This document shows positions 1 through 4,911 of a DNA stretch of 5,390 bases, in pieces. The stretch covers positions 1 through 5,390 of the forward strand of contig JAISVG010000088.1 of the NCBI GenBank assembly GCA_031271635.1, in the 5' to 3' direction. The position numbers and the translations under genes are program-made. Positions within the stretch are counted from its first letter, which is position 1. Each line of letters starts with the position of its first letter. Origin of the DNA: Erysipelotrichaceae bacterium (GTDB lineage Bacteria; Bacillota_I; Bacilli_A; RFN20; CAG-826). The notes beneath the pieces were generated by a model. It saw nothing but the letters and a program-made list of their open reading frames with translations. It was not told where the DNA came from and searched no databases.

Positions 1-1206
1 GGCTCGATCCATGATAAAGGCGACTCTAGCCATATAGCCGCTGTCTTCGAGGATGGTTAGAAATAAGAAAAGAGTCAGAATTTGAGGCAAGAAATTAAGG
101 AAGGTGAATAGACCCTTGAGCAGTCCATCTGCAATAAGTCCGGTGTACCATGTTCCGCTAGGAAGTAAATTTATGATGGCTGTTGTAATACTGCTGGTTA
201 ATAATTCCATTAAGTTAAAAAGCATGACGGCAGGACTATTAATGGCATCGGTTCCAATAATGGGAATCTCAAAACTTCCCTTTGGGATGATAAGACTAAG
301 AAAGAATAAGTCCTCACTAAAGGTGAGATGAAATACTAAGAATATGATGATAAAAAAGATGGGAATGGCAAAAAAGCGGTGAGTCAAGACGCGATCAATT
401 CGGTCACTTTTGGTAAGACCATCTTTTCTTGCTTTCTTAGTGATGACTGGTTTTGAGATTTTTTCAAGATACTTGTAGCGAGCATCCGCAATCATGGCCT
501 CAAAATCTCCTGCAAAAATCCCCGTATCATATGATGCTTTTAGTTCATCAGTAGCGGCGGCAATATCAATGTTTCTCTTGCGTTCAATCTCATCACTTTC
601 AATCATTTTAATGGCATGGAAAAGATGATTAGTTTCTGACTTTGTTTCATAAAGTTCGCTTACTTGATGAAGGAGATCATTAAGGTGAGGCGGAAGATAA
701 AAAGCTGTTCCCTTGCGTTTAATAGCGGCGGTTTTAGCGGTAATTTCCATTAATTCATCAAGACCTCGCTCTTTAGCGGCGCTGATGGGGATGATGGGAA
801 CCTTAAAAAAGGTGGTCAATTGTTTTAGATCAATTTGTCCTTGATGCTTCTCAATTAAATCCATCATGTTGACGGCAATGACTAGTGGGATATCAAGTTC
901 CAGAAGTTGCGTTGTGAGATAGAGGTTCCTTTCTAAATTAGTAGCATCAATAATATTAATGAGACAGTCAGGTTTTTCATCGATAATGAAAGATCGTGAA
1001 ATTACCTCTTCTGGGGTATAAGGCGAAAGTGAATAGATGCCAGGCAAATCAACAATTTCGATTGGTGATGATAGTTTCTTATAGAAACCAACCTTTTTAT
1101 CAACAGTAACTCCGGGCCAGTTTCCCACATGAGCGGTGCTTCCGGTTAAAGCATTAAAAAGTGTCGTTTTTCCGCTATTTGGGTTTCCAACTAGGGCAAT
1201 TTTCAT
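1..1206 (-). CDS. feoB: FeoB ferrous iron transporter, N-terminal 402 residues (3' end outside window)
   Basis: FeoB is the inner-membrane Fe(II) uptake permease, with a cytosolic G-protein domain fused to a membrane domain. The frame is open from the ATG at 1206 to the left edge without a stop. The G motifs are all visible: G1 GNPNSGKTT (residues 7-15), switch I/G2 VGNWPGVTVD (27-36), G3 DLPG (53-56), G4 NMMD (113-116) and G5 SAAKERG (142-148). A helical linker follows, then a first membrane segment near residues 276-294 and a second near 361-383. The family motif LEDSGYMAR lies close to the edge, and the visible part ends at FIMDRA. The Gate motifs and remaining helices would lie outside. 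The start overlaps the feoA stop as ATGA, with GGAAG (complement of 1214-1218) 7 nt upstream, so translational coupling is likely. No frameshift is seen. The identification is very secure. Confidence 0.97.
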   Translation of the reverse strand, partial: MKIALVGNPNSGKTTLFNALTGSTAHVGNWPGVTVDKKVGFYKKLSSPIEIVDLPGIYSLSPYTPEEVISRSFIIDEKPDCLINIIDATNLERNLYLTTQLLELDIPLVIAVNMMDLIEKHQGQIDLKQLTTFFKVPIIPISAAKERGLDELMEITAKTAAIKRKGTAFYLPPHLNDLLHQVSELYETKSETNHLFHAIKMIESDEIERKRNIDIAAATDELKASYDTGIFAGDFEAMIADARYKYLEKISKPVITKKARKDGLTKSDRIDRVLTHRFFAIPIFFIIIFLVFHLTFSEDLFFLSLIIPKGSFEIPIIGTDAINSPAVMLFNLMELLTSSITTAIINLLPSGTWYTGLIADGLLKGLFTFLNFLPQILTLFLFLTILEDSGYMARVAFIMDRA

Positions 1207-1436
1207 AAGATGACTTCCATTTTAATAAGACTCGCCTCGCTTCTTCTTAGGGTTAATTCATAGTTTCTGATGGTGATTTCTAGGGGATCACCAAGCGGGG
1301 CTATTTTATGCATCATGATTTTGGTTCCAGGAGTGACACCCATATCAAAGAGGCGTCGTTTCATTGGTCCAACAGCGAGAATTGTTTTGACGATGCCTTT
1401 TTCACCAACAATAAAATCATTAAGGAGTTTTTCCAT
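1203..1436 (-). CDS. feoA: FeoA, canonical small SH3-like iron transport protein
   Basis: This is a small cytosolic SH3-like protein that works with FeoB in Fe(II) uptake. The 77 residues match the family's usual 75-80. Family hallmarks are the RRLFDMGVTPGTKI block (residues 27-40), APLGDPLEI (46-54) and the C-terminal RNYELTLRRSEASLI (57-71). The ATG at 1436 has an AAAGGA ribosome binding site 6 nt upstream (complement of 1443-1448). The gene lies 13 bp downstream of another FeoA-like gene and overlaps feoB by 4 bp, so it is the middle gene of a three-gene operon. Of the two FeoA-like proteins this one is closer to the consensus. The molecular role of FeoA, thought to be modulation of FeoB activity or assembly, is known only in outline for the family. 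Confidence 0.95.
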   Translation of the reverse strand: MEKLLNDFIVGEKGIVKTILAVGPMKRRLFDMGVTPGTKIMMHKIAPLGDPLEITIRNYELTLRRSEASLIKMEVIL

Positions 1437-1449
1437 CTTTGGTCCTTTC

Positions 1450-1662
1450 TTAATTTCCTTGAATTCTAAGTGCTAGGGTTTTACTAATTGCAAGGCGTGA
1501 CTCCTTGACTTTAAGAATCATACTCCCGTTTTGATCAATGATTGGGGTGATTGTTTCTCCAATAATGATTCCTAAGTCGGCGAGATGATGTTTTGTTTTC
1601 TCATCAACATTAATAGCGGTAATGAGGAAATCTTTTCCGAAGGGAGCAAAGGCTAAATACAT
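1450..1662 (-). CDS. FeoA-domain protein, divergent second copy, first gene of the feo operon
   Basis: This 70-residue protein has a FeoA fold by motif: a short N-terminal strand, then KHHLADLGIIIGETI (residues 24-38), a turn at DQNGS (43-47), and a last strand pair ending in SRLAISKTLALRI (55-67). It lacks the APLGDP block of the downstream FeoA and carries IIDQNGSMIL there instead. It is therefore a diverged paralogue rather than a recent duplicate. It is the promoter-proximal gene of the feo operon. The ATG at 1662 is the only good start. Its ribosome binding site is poor (AGAGAA, with ACCACTT directly before the ATG), and part of a nested inverted repeat reaches up to the start codon, so translation may be controlled by RNA structure. 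Tandem FeoA genes before feoB are known in Bacillota. The specific role of this copy is not established. Confidence 0.88.
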   Translation of the reverse strand: MYLAFAPFGKDFLITAINVDEKTKHHLADLGIIIGETITPIIDQNGSMILKVKESRLAISKTLALRIQGN

Positions 1663-1731
1663 AAGTGGTTTTCTCTTTCTATTTTAGATAATAATAGTTA
1701 GCGGCGGCTAACTAATAATAGAATACCACTT
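1663..1731 (-). promoter_or_regulatory. Nested inverted repeats in the 5' leader of the feo operon (possible RNA hairpin)
   Basis: Three nested perfect arm pairs are visible: AAGTGGT 1663-1669 with ACCACTT 1725-1731, TTCTATT 1678-1684 with AATAGAA 1717-1723, and TAGTTAGC 1695-1702 with GCTAACTA 1707-1714 around a 4-nt GGCG loop. If transcription starts near 1744, all of them lie in the feo mRNA leader. The outer arm would then pair with the 7 nt directly before the FeoA-like start codon. The bulges are unequal (8 nt against 1, and 10 against 2), so the full fold is not certain. The alternative is that only the innermost repeat matters, as a DNA operator. Confidence 0.4.
1695..1714. promoter_or_regulatory. 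20-bp palindrome, candidate operator for the DtxR-family regulator
   Basis: TAGTTAGC and GCTAACTA are perfect 8-bp arms around GGCG. The half-site GTTAGC resembles the half of the DtxR/IdeR consensus (GTTAG...CTAAC), although the spacing differs. The palindrome lies downstream of the predicted feo start point, within the leader, between feo and a divergent DtxR-family gene. There it could block elongation or initiation. It is also flanked by a direct repeat, TAATAATAG, at 1689-1697 and 1713-1721. Binding is inferred. Confidence 0.5.
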
Positions 1732-1740
1732 TTAAAAAGT
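1728..1740. repeat. 13-bp palindrome ACTTTT-A-AAAAGT
   Basis: Perfect 6-bp arms surround a single central A. It sits directly downstream of the predicted feo transcription start (about 1744) and overlaps the outer arm of the leader hairpin. It could be a second operator, but AT-rich palindromes arise easily by chance, so this is a weak call. Confidence 0.25.
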
Positions 1741-1750
1741 TTGTGCTCCA

Positions 1751-1779
1751 TTTTTACAATTTTTTTTAACTTTTGTAAA
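1751..1779 (-). promoter_or_regulatory. Candidate promoter of the feo operon
   Basis: Read on the minus strand, a -35 box TTTACA (1779-1774, 5 of 6 to consensus) is followed after exactly 17 nt by a -10 box TAAAAA (1756-1751, 4 of 6). The start point would be near 1744, giving a leader of about 80 nt before the FeoA-like gene. The boxes overlap those of the plus-strand promoter, so the two should compete for RNA polymerase. Confidence 0.45.
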
Positions 1780-1780
1780 A
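1752..1780. repeat. Inverted repeat TTTTACAA-N13-TTGTAAAA carrying both divergent promoters
   Basis: Perfect 8-bp arms lie at 1752-1759 and 1773-1780 around a T-rich 13-bp spacer. Each arm contributes the -35 box for one strand and most of the -10 box for the other. The symmetry therefore creates two face-to-face promoters on the same DNA. It might also be read as a regulator site. Confidence 0.5.
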
Positions 1781-1781
1781 T
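1753..1781 (+). promoter_or_regulatory. Candidate promoter P1 of the regulator operon
   Basis: A -35 box TTTACA (1753-1758, 5 of 6) is followed after exactly 17 nt by a -10 box TAAAAT (1776-1781, 5 of 6). The start point would be near 1788, giving a leader of about 64 nt before the DtxR-family gene. It overlaps the divergent feo promoter almost base for base. Confidence 0.5.
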
Positions 1782-1794
1782 GTTAGTGGGGATG

Positions 1795-1807
1795 GTTTGT
1801 TTCAAAC
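1795..1807. promoter_or_regulatory. GTTTG-TTT-CAAAC palindrome, candidate autoregulatory operator
   Basis: Perfect 5-bp arms surround TTT. The palindrome lies just downstream of the P1 start point and over the weak -35 region of P2, a position where a bound protein would repress both. The CAAAC end loosely resembles Bacillus MntR sites, which contain GCAAACT-like halves. Binding by the downstream regulator is inferred. Confidence 0.35.
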
Positions 1808-1824
1808 TATTTTTATGCTATGAT
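1797..1824 (+). promoter_or_regulatory. Candidate promoter P2 of the regulator operon, extended -10
   Basis: The -10 box TATGAT (1819-1824, 5 of 6) is preceded by TGC, giving the extended -10 pattern TGnTATGAT. The -35 is weak (TTGTTT, 1797-1802, spacer 16). The start point would be near 1831, leaving a leader of about 20 nt that contains the GAGGAG ribosome binding site at 1841-1846. The same TGCTAnnATGAAAA string recurs before the ABC exporter gene. Confidence 0.5.
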
Positions 1825-1851
1825 GAAAACGGGATTTAAAGAGGAGTTACG

Positions 1852-2223
1852 ATGCAAAAATCTAGAGAAGATTATTTAGAGACAATTCTCATTTTAAGCA
1901 AACGTCTTCCTGAGCTTCATGCGGTTGATATTGCTAATGAACTAAAATATGCTAAACCCTCAATTACGCGCGCTCTTAACATTTTAAAAGCGAGTGGTTA
2001 TCTTAAAATCGATAATAACAATCATATTAAATTAACAAAGAAAGGTTTAATTAAGGCTGAAGCCATTTATGAACGACATCAGTTTATTACCAAGTTTTGG
2101 CTTCTTAACGGCATCAGTCCTGAAGCTGCTGAACGAGACGCTTGTCTTATTGAGCATGATATTAGTGCTGAGACTTTTGCTTTTATTAAAACCTTTGTTT
2201 TGGCTAGGGAAAAAGATAAATAG
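1852..2223 (+). CDS. DtxR/MntR-family metal-dependent transcriptional repressor, two-domain type
   Basis: This is a cytosolic DNA-binding metalloregulator, expected to bind operators when loaded with Fe(II) or Mn(II). Its 123 residues hold an N-terminal winged helix-turn-helix (about 5-65, with DIANELKYAKPSITRALNIL at 26-45 as the HTH) and a metal-binding dimerisation domain (about 66-120). There is no C-terminal SH3-like domain, as in MntR. Aligned by motif to MntR and DtxR, the likely ligands are D7, E10, H76 (in ERHQF), C98, E101 and H102 (in DACLIEHDIS). D7 is MntR-like while C98 is DtxR-like, and the DtxR ancillary-site residues are replaced by T80 and E94. The ATG has GAGGAG 5 nt upstream. 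The gene is divergent from feo, which favours iron as effector, but Mn cannot be excluded. Confidence 0.9.
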   Translation: MQKSREDYLETILILSKRLPELHAVDIANELKYAKPSITRALNILKASGYLKIDNNNHIKLTKKGLIKAEAIYERHQFITKFWLLNGISPEAAERDACLIEHDISAETFAFIKTFVLAREKDK

Positions 2224-2264
2224 AATGAAGCTACTAATAGTCGTAACGTAAAAGGAGAACGAAA

Positions 2265-2696
2265 ATGCGAAACACCATGCGAGTTATGAAACGACTAGTT
2301 GATAAGGCTACCATAGCCTTTATTGCCTCGATTGATGAAGATGGTTATCCAAATCTTAAGGCTATGCTGCCACCACGAAAACATCACGGACTAAAGGATT
2401 TTTGGTTTACCACTAATACTTCTAGTCTTCGAGTAAAGCAGTTTCAGAATAATCAAAAAGCCAGTCTTTATTTTTATGACCGCCACTTGATGTACCATGG
2501 CTTAATGCTTATCGGAGAAATGGAAGTCCTCACTGACTCTGAGACAAAAGAGAGTATTTGGAAAATGGGCGACGTGATGTATTATCATAAAGGAGTAACT
2601 GATCCTGATTATGCAGTTTTAAAATTTACTGCAAAGAAAGGGCGATATTATCACATGTTTAAAAGCGAAAGTTTTGAGGTGGCCCAAGATGAATAA
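2265..2696 (+). CDS. Pyridoxamine 5'-phosphate oxidase-like FMN-binding split-barrel protein
   Basis: This 143-residue protein is of the PNPOx-like split-barrel superfamily, whose small members bind FMN, F420 or heme as dimers. Most have no assigned reaction, so true pyridoxine biosynthesis is not implied. Family features are the first strands TIAFIASIDEDGYPNLKAM (16-34), FWFTTNTSSLRVKQF (46-60, usual phosphate-binding region), KASLYFYD (65-72), the strand LMLIGEMEVLTD (80-91), and the end block KGVTDPDYAVLKFTAKKGRYY (109-129) common in general-stress-protein-26-like members. The ATG at 2265 has AAAGGAG 7 nt upstream. It starts 41 bp after the regulator with no terminator between, so it is probably in the same transcript. 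A redox or stress role under metal control is a guess. Confidence 0.85.
   Translation: MRNTMRVMKRLVDKATIAFIASIDEDGYPNLKAMLPPRKHHGLKDFWFTTNTSSLRVKQFQNNQKASLYFYDRHLMYHGLMLIGEMEVLTDSETKESIWKMGDVMYYHKGVTDPDYAVLKFTAKKGRYYHMFKSESFEVAQDE
2676..2682 (+). promoter_or_regulatory. Ribosome binding site that decides the DUF3788 gene start
   Basis: GAGGTGG ends 6 nt before the ATG at 2689. The possible earlier start, TTG at 2674, would place this site inside its own coding region and has no good site of its own. ATG 2689 is therefore preferred. Confidence 0.65.
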
Positions 2697-3114
2697 AGAG
2701 TTTACGGTCCAATTATTAAAGGATCCTAAGATCTTTCCCAGTGTGGAGGTAATTGCGAAAGCTTTAGGACCGGTCAATGAGGCTTTTTTAGATCTTTTAA
2801 AGAATATGGCGGCACTAAATGTTGTTTATGAGTGGCGTTACTATCAAGACGGGAAAGCCTGGCTCATGAAAGCAAGTCATAAGAATAAAACGGTCTTTTG
2901 GCTTTCTCTTTGGGATAAAGGCTTTAAAGTAAGCTTTTTCTTCACTGAAAAAACGAAGGCTGGAATCAAAGATTTAAAGCTTGATGAAACTCGTAAAGCA
3001 CGTTTTCTTCTTGTAACACCAGTAGGAAAACTCATCCCTTTTATTATTGATGTCACTTCAGTTTCAGCACTTCCTGAACTTGAACTTTTGATTAAGTATA
3101 AGATTGCAACCTAA
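2689..3114 (+). CDS. DUF3788-family protein
   Basis: This is a 141-residue soluble protein with no signal peptide or membrane segment. It resembles DUF3788: an N-terminal helical part with PSVEVIAKALGPVNEAFLDLL (17-37), the core EWRYYQDGKAWLMKASHKNKTVFWL (48-72), a strand pair FKVSFFFTEK (79-88), and a C-terminal segment around IPFIIDVTSVSALPELELLIKYK (116-138). The family is uncharacterised and has a compact alpha/beta fold related to YdhG/DUF1801-type small proteins in overall look, so no reaction is proposed. Its start overlaps the end of the PNPOx-like gene by 8 bp, which points to coupled translation and a shared role. No clear terminator follows in the 48 bp before the ABC gene. Confidence 0.75.
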   Translation: MNKEFTVQLLKDPKIFPSVEVIAKALGPVNEAFLDLLKNMAALNVVYEWRYYQDGKAWLMKASHKNKTVFWLSLWDKGFKVSFFFTEKTKAGIKDLKLDETRKARFLLVTPVGKLIPFIIDVTSVSALPELELLIKYKIAT

Positions 3115-3139
3115 GAGACTATTTTTCATCTCATTAATG

Positions 3140-3148
3140 TGCTAAAAT
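3140..3148 (+). promoter_or_regulatory. Extended -10 promoter of the ABC exporter gene
   Basis: TGC followed by TAAAAT (3143-3148, 5 of 6) fits an extended -10 element, and no convincing -35 lies 16-18 bp upstream. The start point would be near 3155, only about 8 nt before the ATG at 3163, so the transcript would be nearly leaderless. The box belongs to the same TGCTAnnATGAAAA string found before the DtxR-family gene. Confidence 0.5.
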
Positions 3149-3162
3149 GAAAAAAGCAATTA

Positions 3163-4902
3163 ATGAAAAAAAAGCACCATCTTCGTTCGTTATTTCCCTT
3201 TTACCGCCAGCATCTTGGTAAAGTGGTTTTATTTATAATTTTTTCCATTATTGGTGGCCTTATTCTTTTGGCAGTCCCTTTTGCGTCTTCAAGAATCATG
3301 ATTAATCTCACTGGAGGAATCTATGAAGAATTAGTAAAGTATTCCTTACTGCTTTTTCTTTTGGTGACTTTAAATCTCATCGCTGAATTCTTTTCGCAGT
3401 TCTTTTATGCTCAAGCCTCAGCCTATCTTTTCTTTGACATTCGCCGGGAAACCGTGAACAAAACGATGGATCTAAATCTAGGTACTATCTATGATAAGGG
3501 GTCAGGTTTTTTCCTTGAACGATTAAACGAAGATAGCCGTGAATTAAGCATCGTTTTTCTTAGTGTGTTAAAAACGATTATTAGCCTTATTATTAATTTG
3601 GGATTTATTGTTTATATTACAATCCTCGATCCTTTACTGGGCCTTGTTTTTGCTGGTGGCTTAGTCATATTAATTGTGTTAGAACATATTCGCATTAAGT
3701 ATTTACTAGTGAACCAAAAGAAGCAGAAACGCGCGATTGAAAAGGTGAAGTCAAACGAGACCGAGATTCTTAAAGGAATTAAGGAAATTAAGGGTCTTGA
3801 TGCAAAAGCCGCGATTCTTGATCGTCATACGATGATTAGTATGGATTATATTAAGATTCGCCGTAATCGTGAAGTTTTTTCAAATAGTTTAACTCATGCC
3901 ATAAGTTTCGTGAAGGGACTAACTGATTTAGCAGTCCTCCTTTTCGCGGCACTTTATTTATTACCGCGAGGCTTAATTGAACTCGCCGCGGTTTTAGTAG
4001 TTTATAACTATAAGGGAAGTATCTATGAATTAATTGCCGGAGTAGCAAGAATTAAGGATTTAGTAGTCAATGGGGAACTCGCCGCAAAACGAATTGATGA
4101 TATTATTAAGGCACCAAGTAATGAGAGTGATACTTTTGGAACTGCAGTTCTTTTAGAACCAGCCTATGTTTTATCATTAAAGCATGTCTCTTTTGGTTAT
4201 CTTGAAGATCAAGTTATTCTTAATGATATTTCGTTTACTTTAAAAGAACATGGCTTATATGGTTTTGTAGGGAAAAGTGGCAGTGGGAAGTCAACCATTT
4301 TTAGCTTACTCGCACGTTTTTATAAACCACGAAGTGGCGAGATTTTCTTAAATGATTTTAATCTTGATCTTCTTGAAGAGCATTCCCTAAAGAATCAAAT
4401 TACGATTGTGCTTCAAGACCCCTATATTTTTAATGATACTATTTATAATAACCTCCGTCTTGCAAAGATTGATGCGACGAAGGAGGAAATTGAAATAGCT
4501 GCAAAACGGGCCCGAATTCATGATGAAATCTTAGAAATGAAGGATGGGTATCAAACCTTAGTCGGAGAAAACGGAGCGACAATTTCCGGAGGACAAAAGC
4601 AACGACTTGAAATTGCGCGGGCCTTACTAAAAAATACTAAGATTATACTTTTTGATGAAGCGACCTCCGCGCTTGATAAGACTAATCTTGAACATATCAA
4701 TAAGTTACTAAAGGAATTAAGCAAAGAAAAGATTATTATGGTCATCGCACACCGTCTTGGAGTAATGCGCGAATGTGATGCCGTGATTGTGCTTGATGGC
4801 GGTAAGATTATCGCTCAGGGCCATCATGATACCTTGATTAAAACTACCCCTTATTATCAAGAGCTCTTTACTCGCAGTAAAGAGACGGAAATTAAAGAAT
4901 AA
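3163..4902 (+). CDS. ABC exporter half-transporter (membrane domain fused to ATPase)
   Basis: This complete 579-residue ABC exporter of the MsbA/LmrA-like type works in the cytoplasmic membrane as a dimer and drives export by ATP hydrolysis. The membrane domain spans about 1-320, with hydrophobic helices near 21-40, 58-82, 132-152, 156-175, 245-266 and 270-285. The ATPase domain spans about 335-575: A-loop Y346, Walker A GKSGSGKST (370-378), Q-loop Q418 in VLQDP, signature ISGGQ (474-478), Walker B IILFDE (494-499) with catalytic E499, D-loop SALD (502-505) and H-loop H530. Every catalytic element is intact, so a homodimer is possible, and no partner half-transporter is adjacent in the window. 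The substrate cannot be read from the sequence. The ATG has no Shine-Dalgarno sequence, only A-rich DNA, and a promoter lies right before it. Confidence 0.94.
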   Translation: MKKKHHLRSLFPFYRQHLGKVVLFIIFSIIGGLILLAVPFASSRIMINLTGGIYEELVKYSLLLFLLVTLNLIAEFFSQFFYAQASAYLFFDIRRETVNKTMDLNLGTIYDKGSGFFLERLNEDSRELSIVFLSVLKTIISLIINLGFIVYITILDPLLGLVFAGGLVILIVLEHIRIKYLLVNQKKQKRAIEKVKSNETEILKGIKEIKGLDAKAAILDRHTMISMDYIKIRRNREVFSNSLTHAISFVKGLTDLAVLLFAALYLLPRGLIELAAVLVVYNYKGSIYELIAGVARIKDLVVNGELAAKRIDDIIKAPSNESDTFGTAVLLEPAYVLSLKHVSFGYLEDQVILNDISFTLKEHGLYGFVGKSGSGKSTIFSLLARFYKPRSGEIFLNDFNLDLLEEHSLKNQITIVLQDPYIFNDTIYNNLRLAKIDATKEEIEIAAKRARIHDEILEMKDGYQTLVGENGATISGGQKQRLEIARALLKNTKIILFDEATSALDKTNLEHINKLLKELSKEKIIMVIAHRLGVMRECDAVIVLDGGKIIAQGHHDTLIKTTPYYQELFTRSKETEIKE

Positions 4903-4911
4903 AGCTATTCT
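4896..4911. terminator. Weak hairpin between convergent genes
   Basis: AGAATA (4896-4901) and TATTCT (4906-4911) form a perfect 6-bp stem around AAGC, spanning both stop codons. On the minus strand it is followed by TTTAATTT, so it may act as a weak terminator for rmuC. On the plus strand the T-run comes only after TGGG. The stem is AT-rich and short, so the call is tentative. Confidence 0.3.

Noticed and set aside
104..331. 75-residue plus-strand open frame
   Set aside because: It lies antisense within feoB, has no family resemblance, and the minus frame is clearly FeoB.
1203..1206. TGA read as Trp (mycoplasma-type code)
   Set aside because: TGA ends FeoA at the expected length in an ATGA overlap with feoB, and Trp is encoded by TGG throughout.
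1270..1476. 68-residue plus-strand open frame
   Set aside because: It is antisense to the FeoA gene and its upstream neighbour and shows no recognisable domain.
2069..2251. 60-residue plus-strand frame overlapping the end of the regulator
   Set aside because: It is a Leu/Val-rich shadow of the DtxR-family gene in another frame, with no ribosome binding site.
2674..2688. TTG at 2674 as start of the DUF3788 gene
   Set aside because: It would add five residues (LRWPK as internal codons) and put the GAGGTGG site inside the gene. ATG 2689 has proper spacing.
3115..3162. Terminator between the DUF3788 and ABC genes
   Set aside because: Only a 4-bp GAGA/TCTC arm pair is present, with no GC-rich stem and no T-run after it.
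3851..4048. 65-residue minus-strand open frame
   Set aside because: It is antisense within the ABC membrane domain and has no supporting motif.
4551..4745. 64-residue minus-strand open frame
   Set aside because: It is antisense to the signature-Walker B region of the ABC ATPase. The open frame follows from the conserved codons there.
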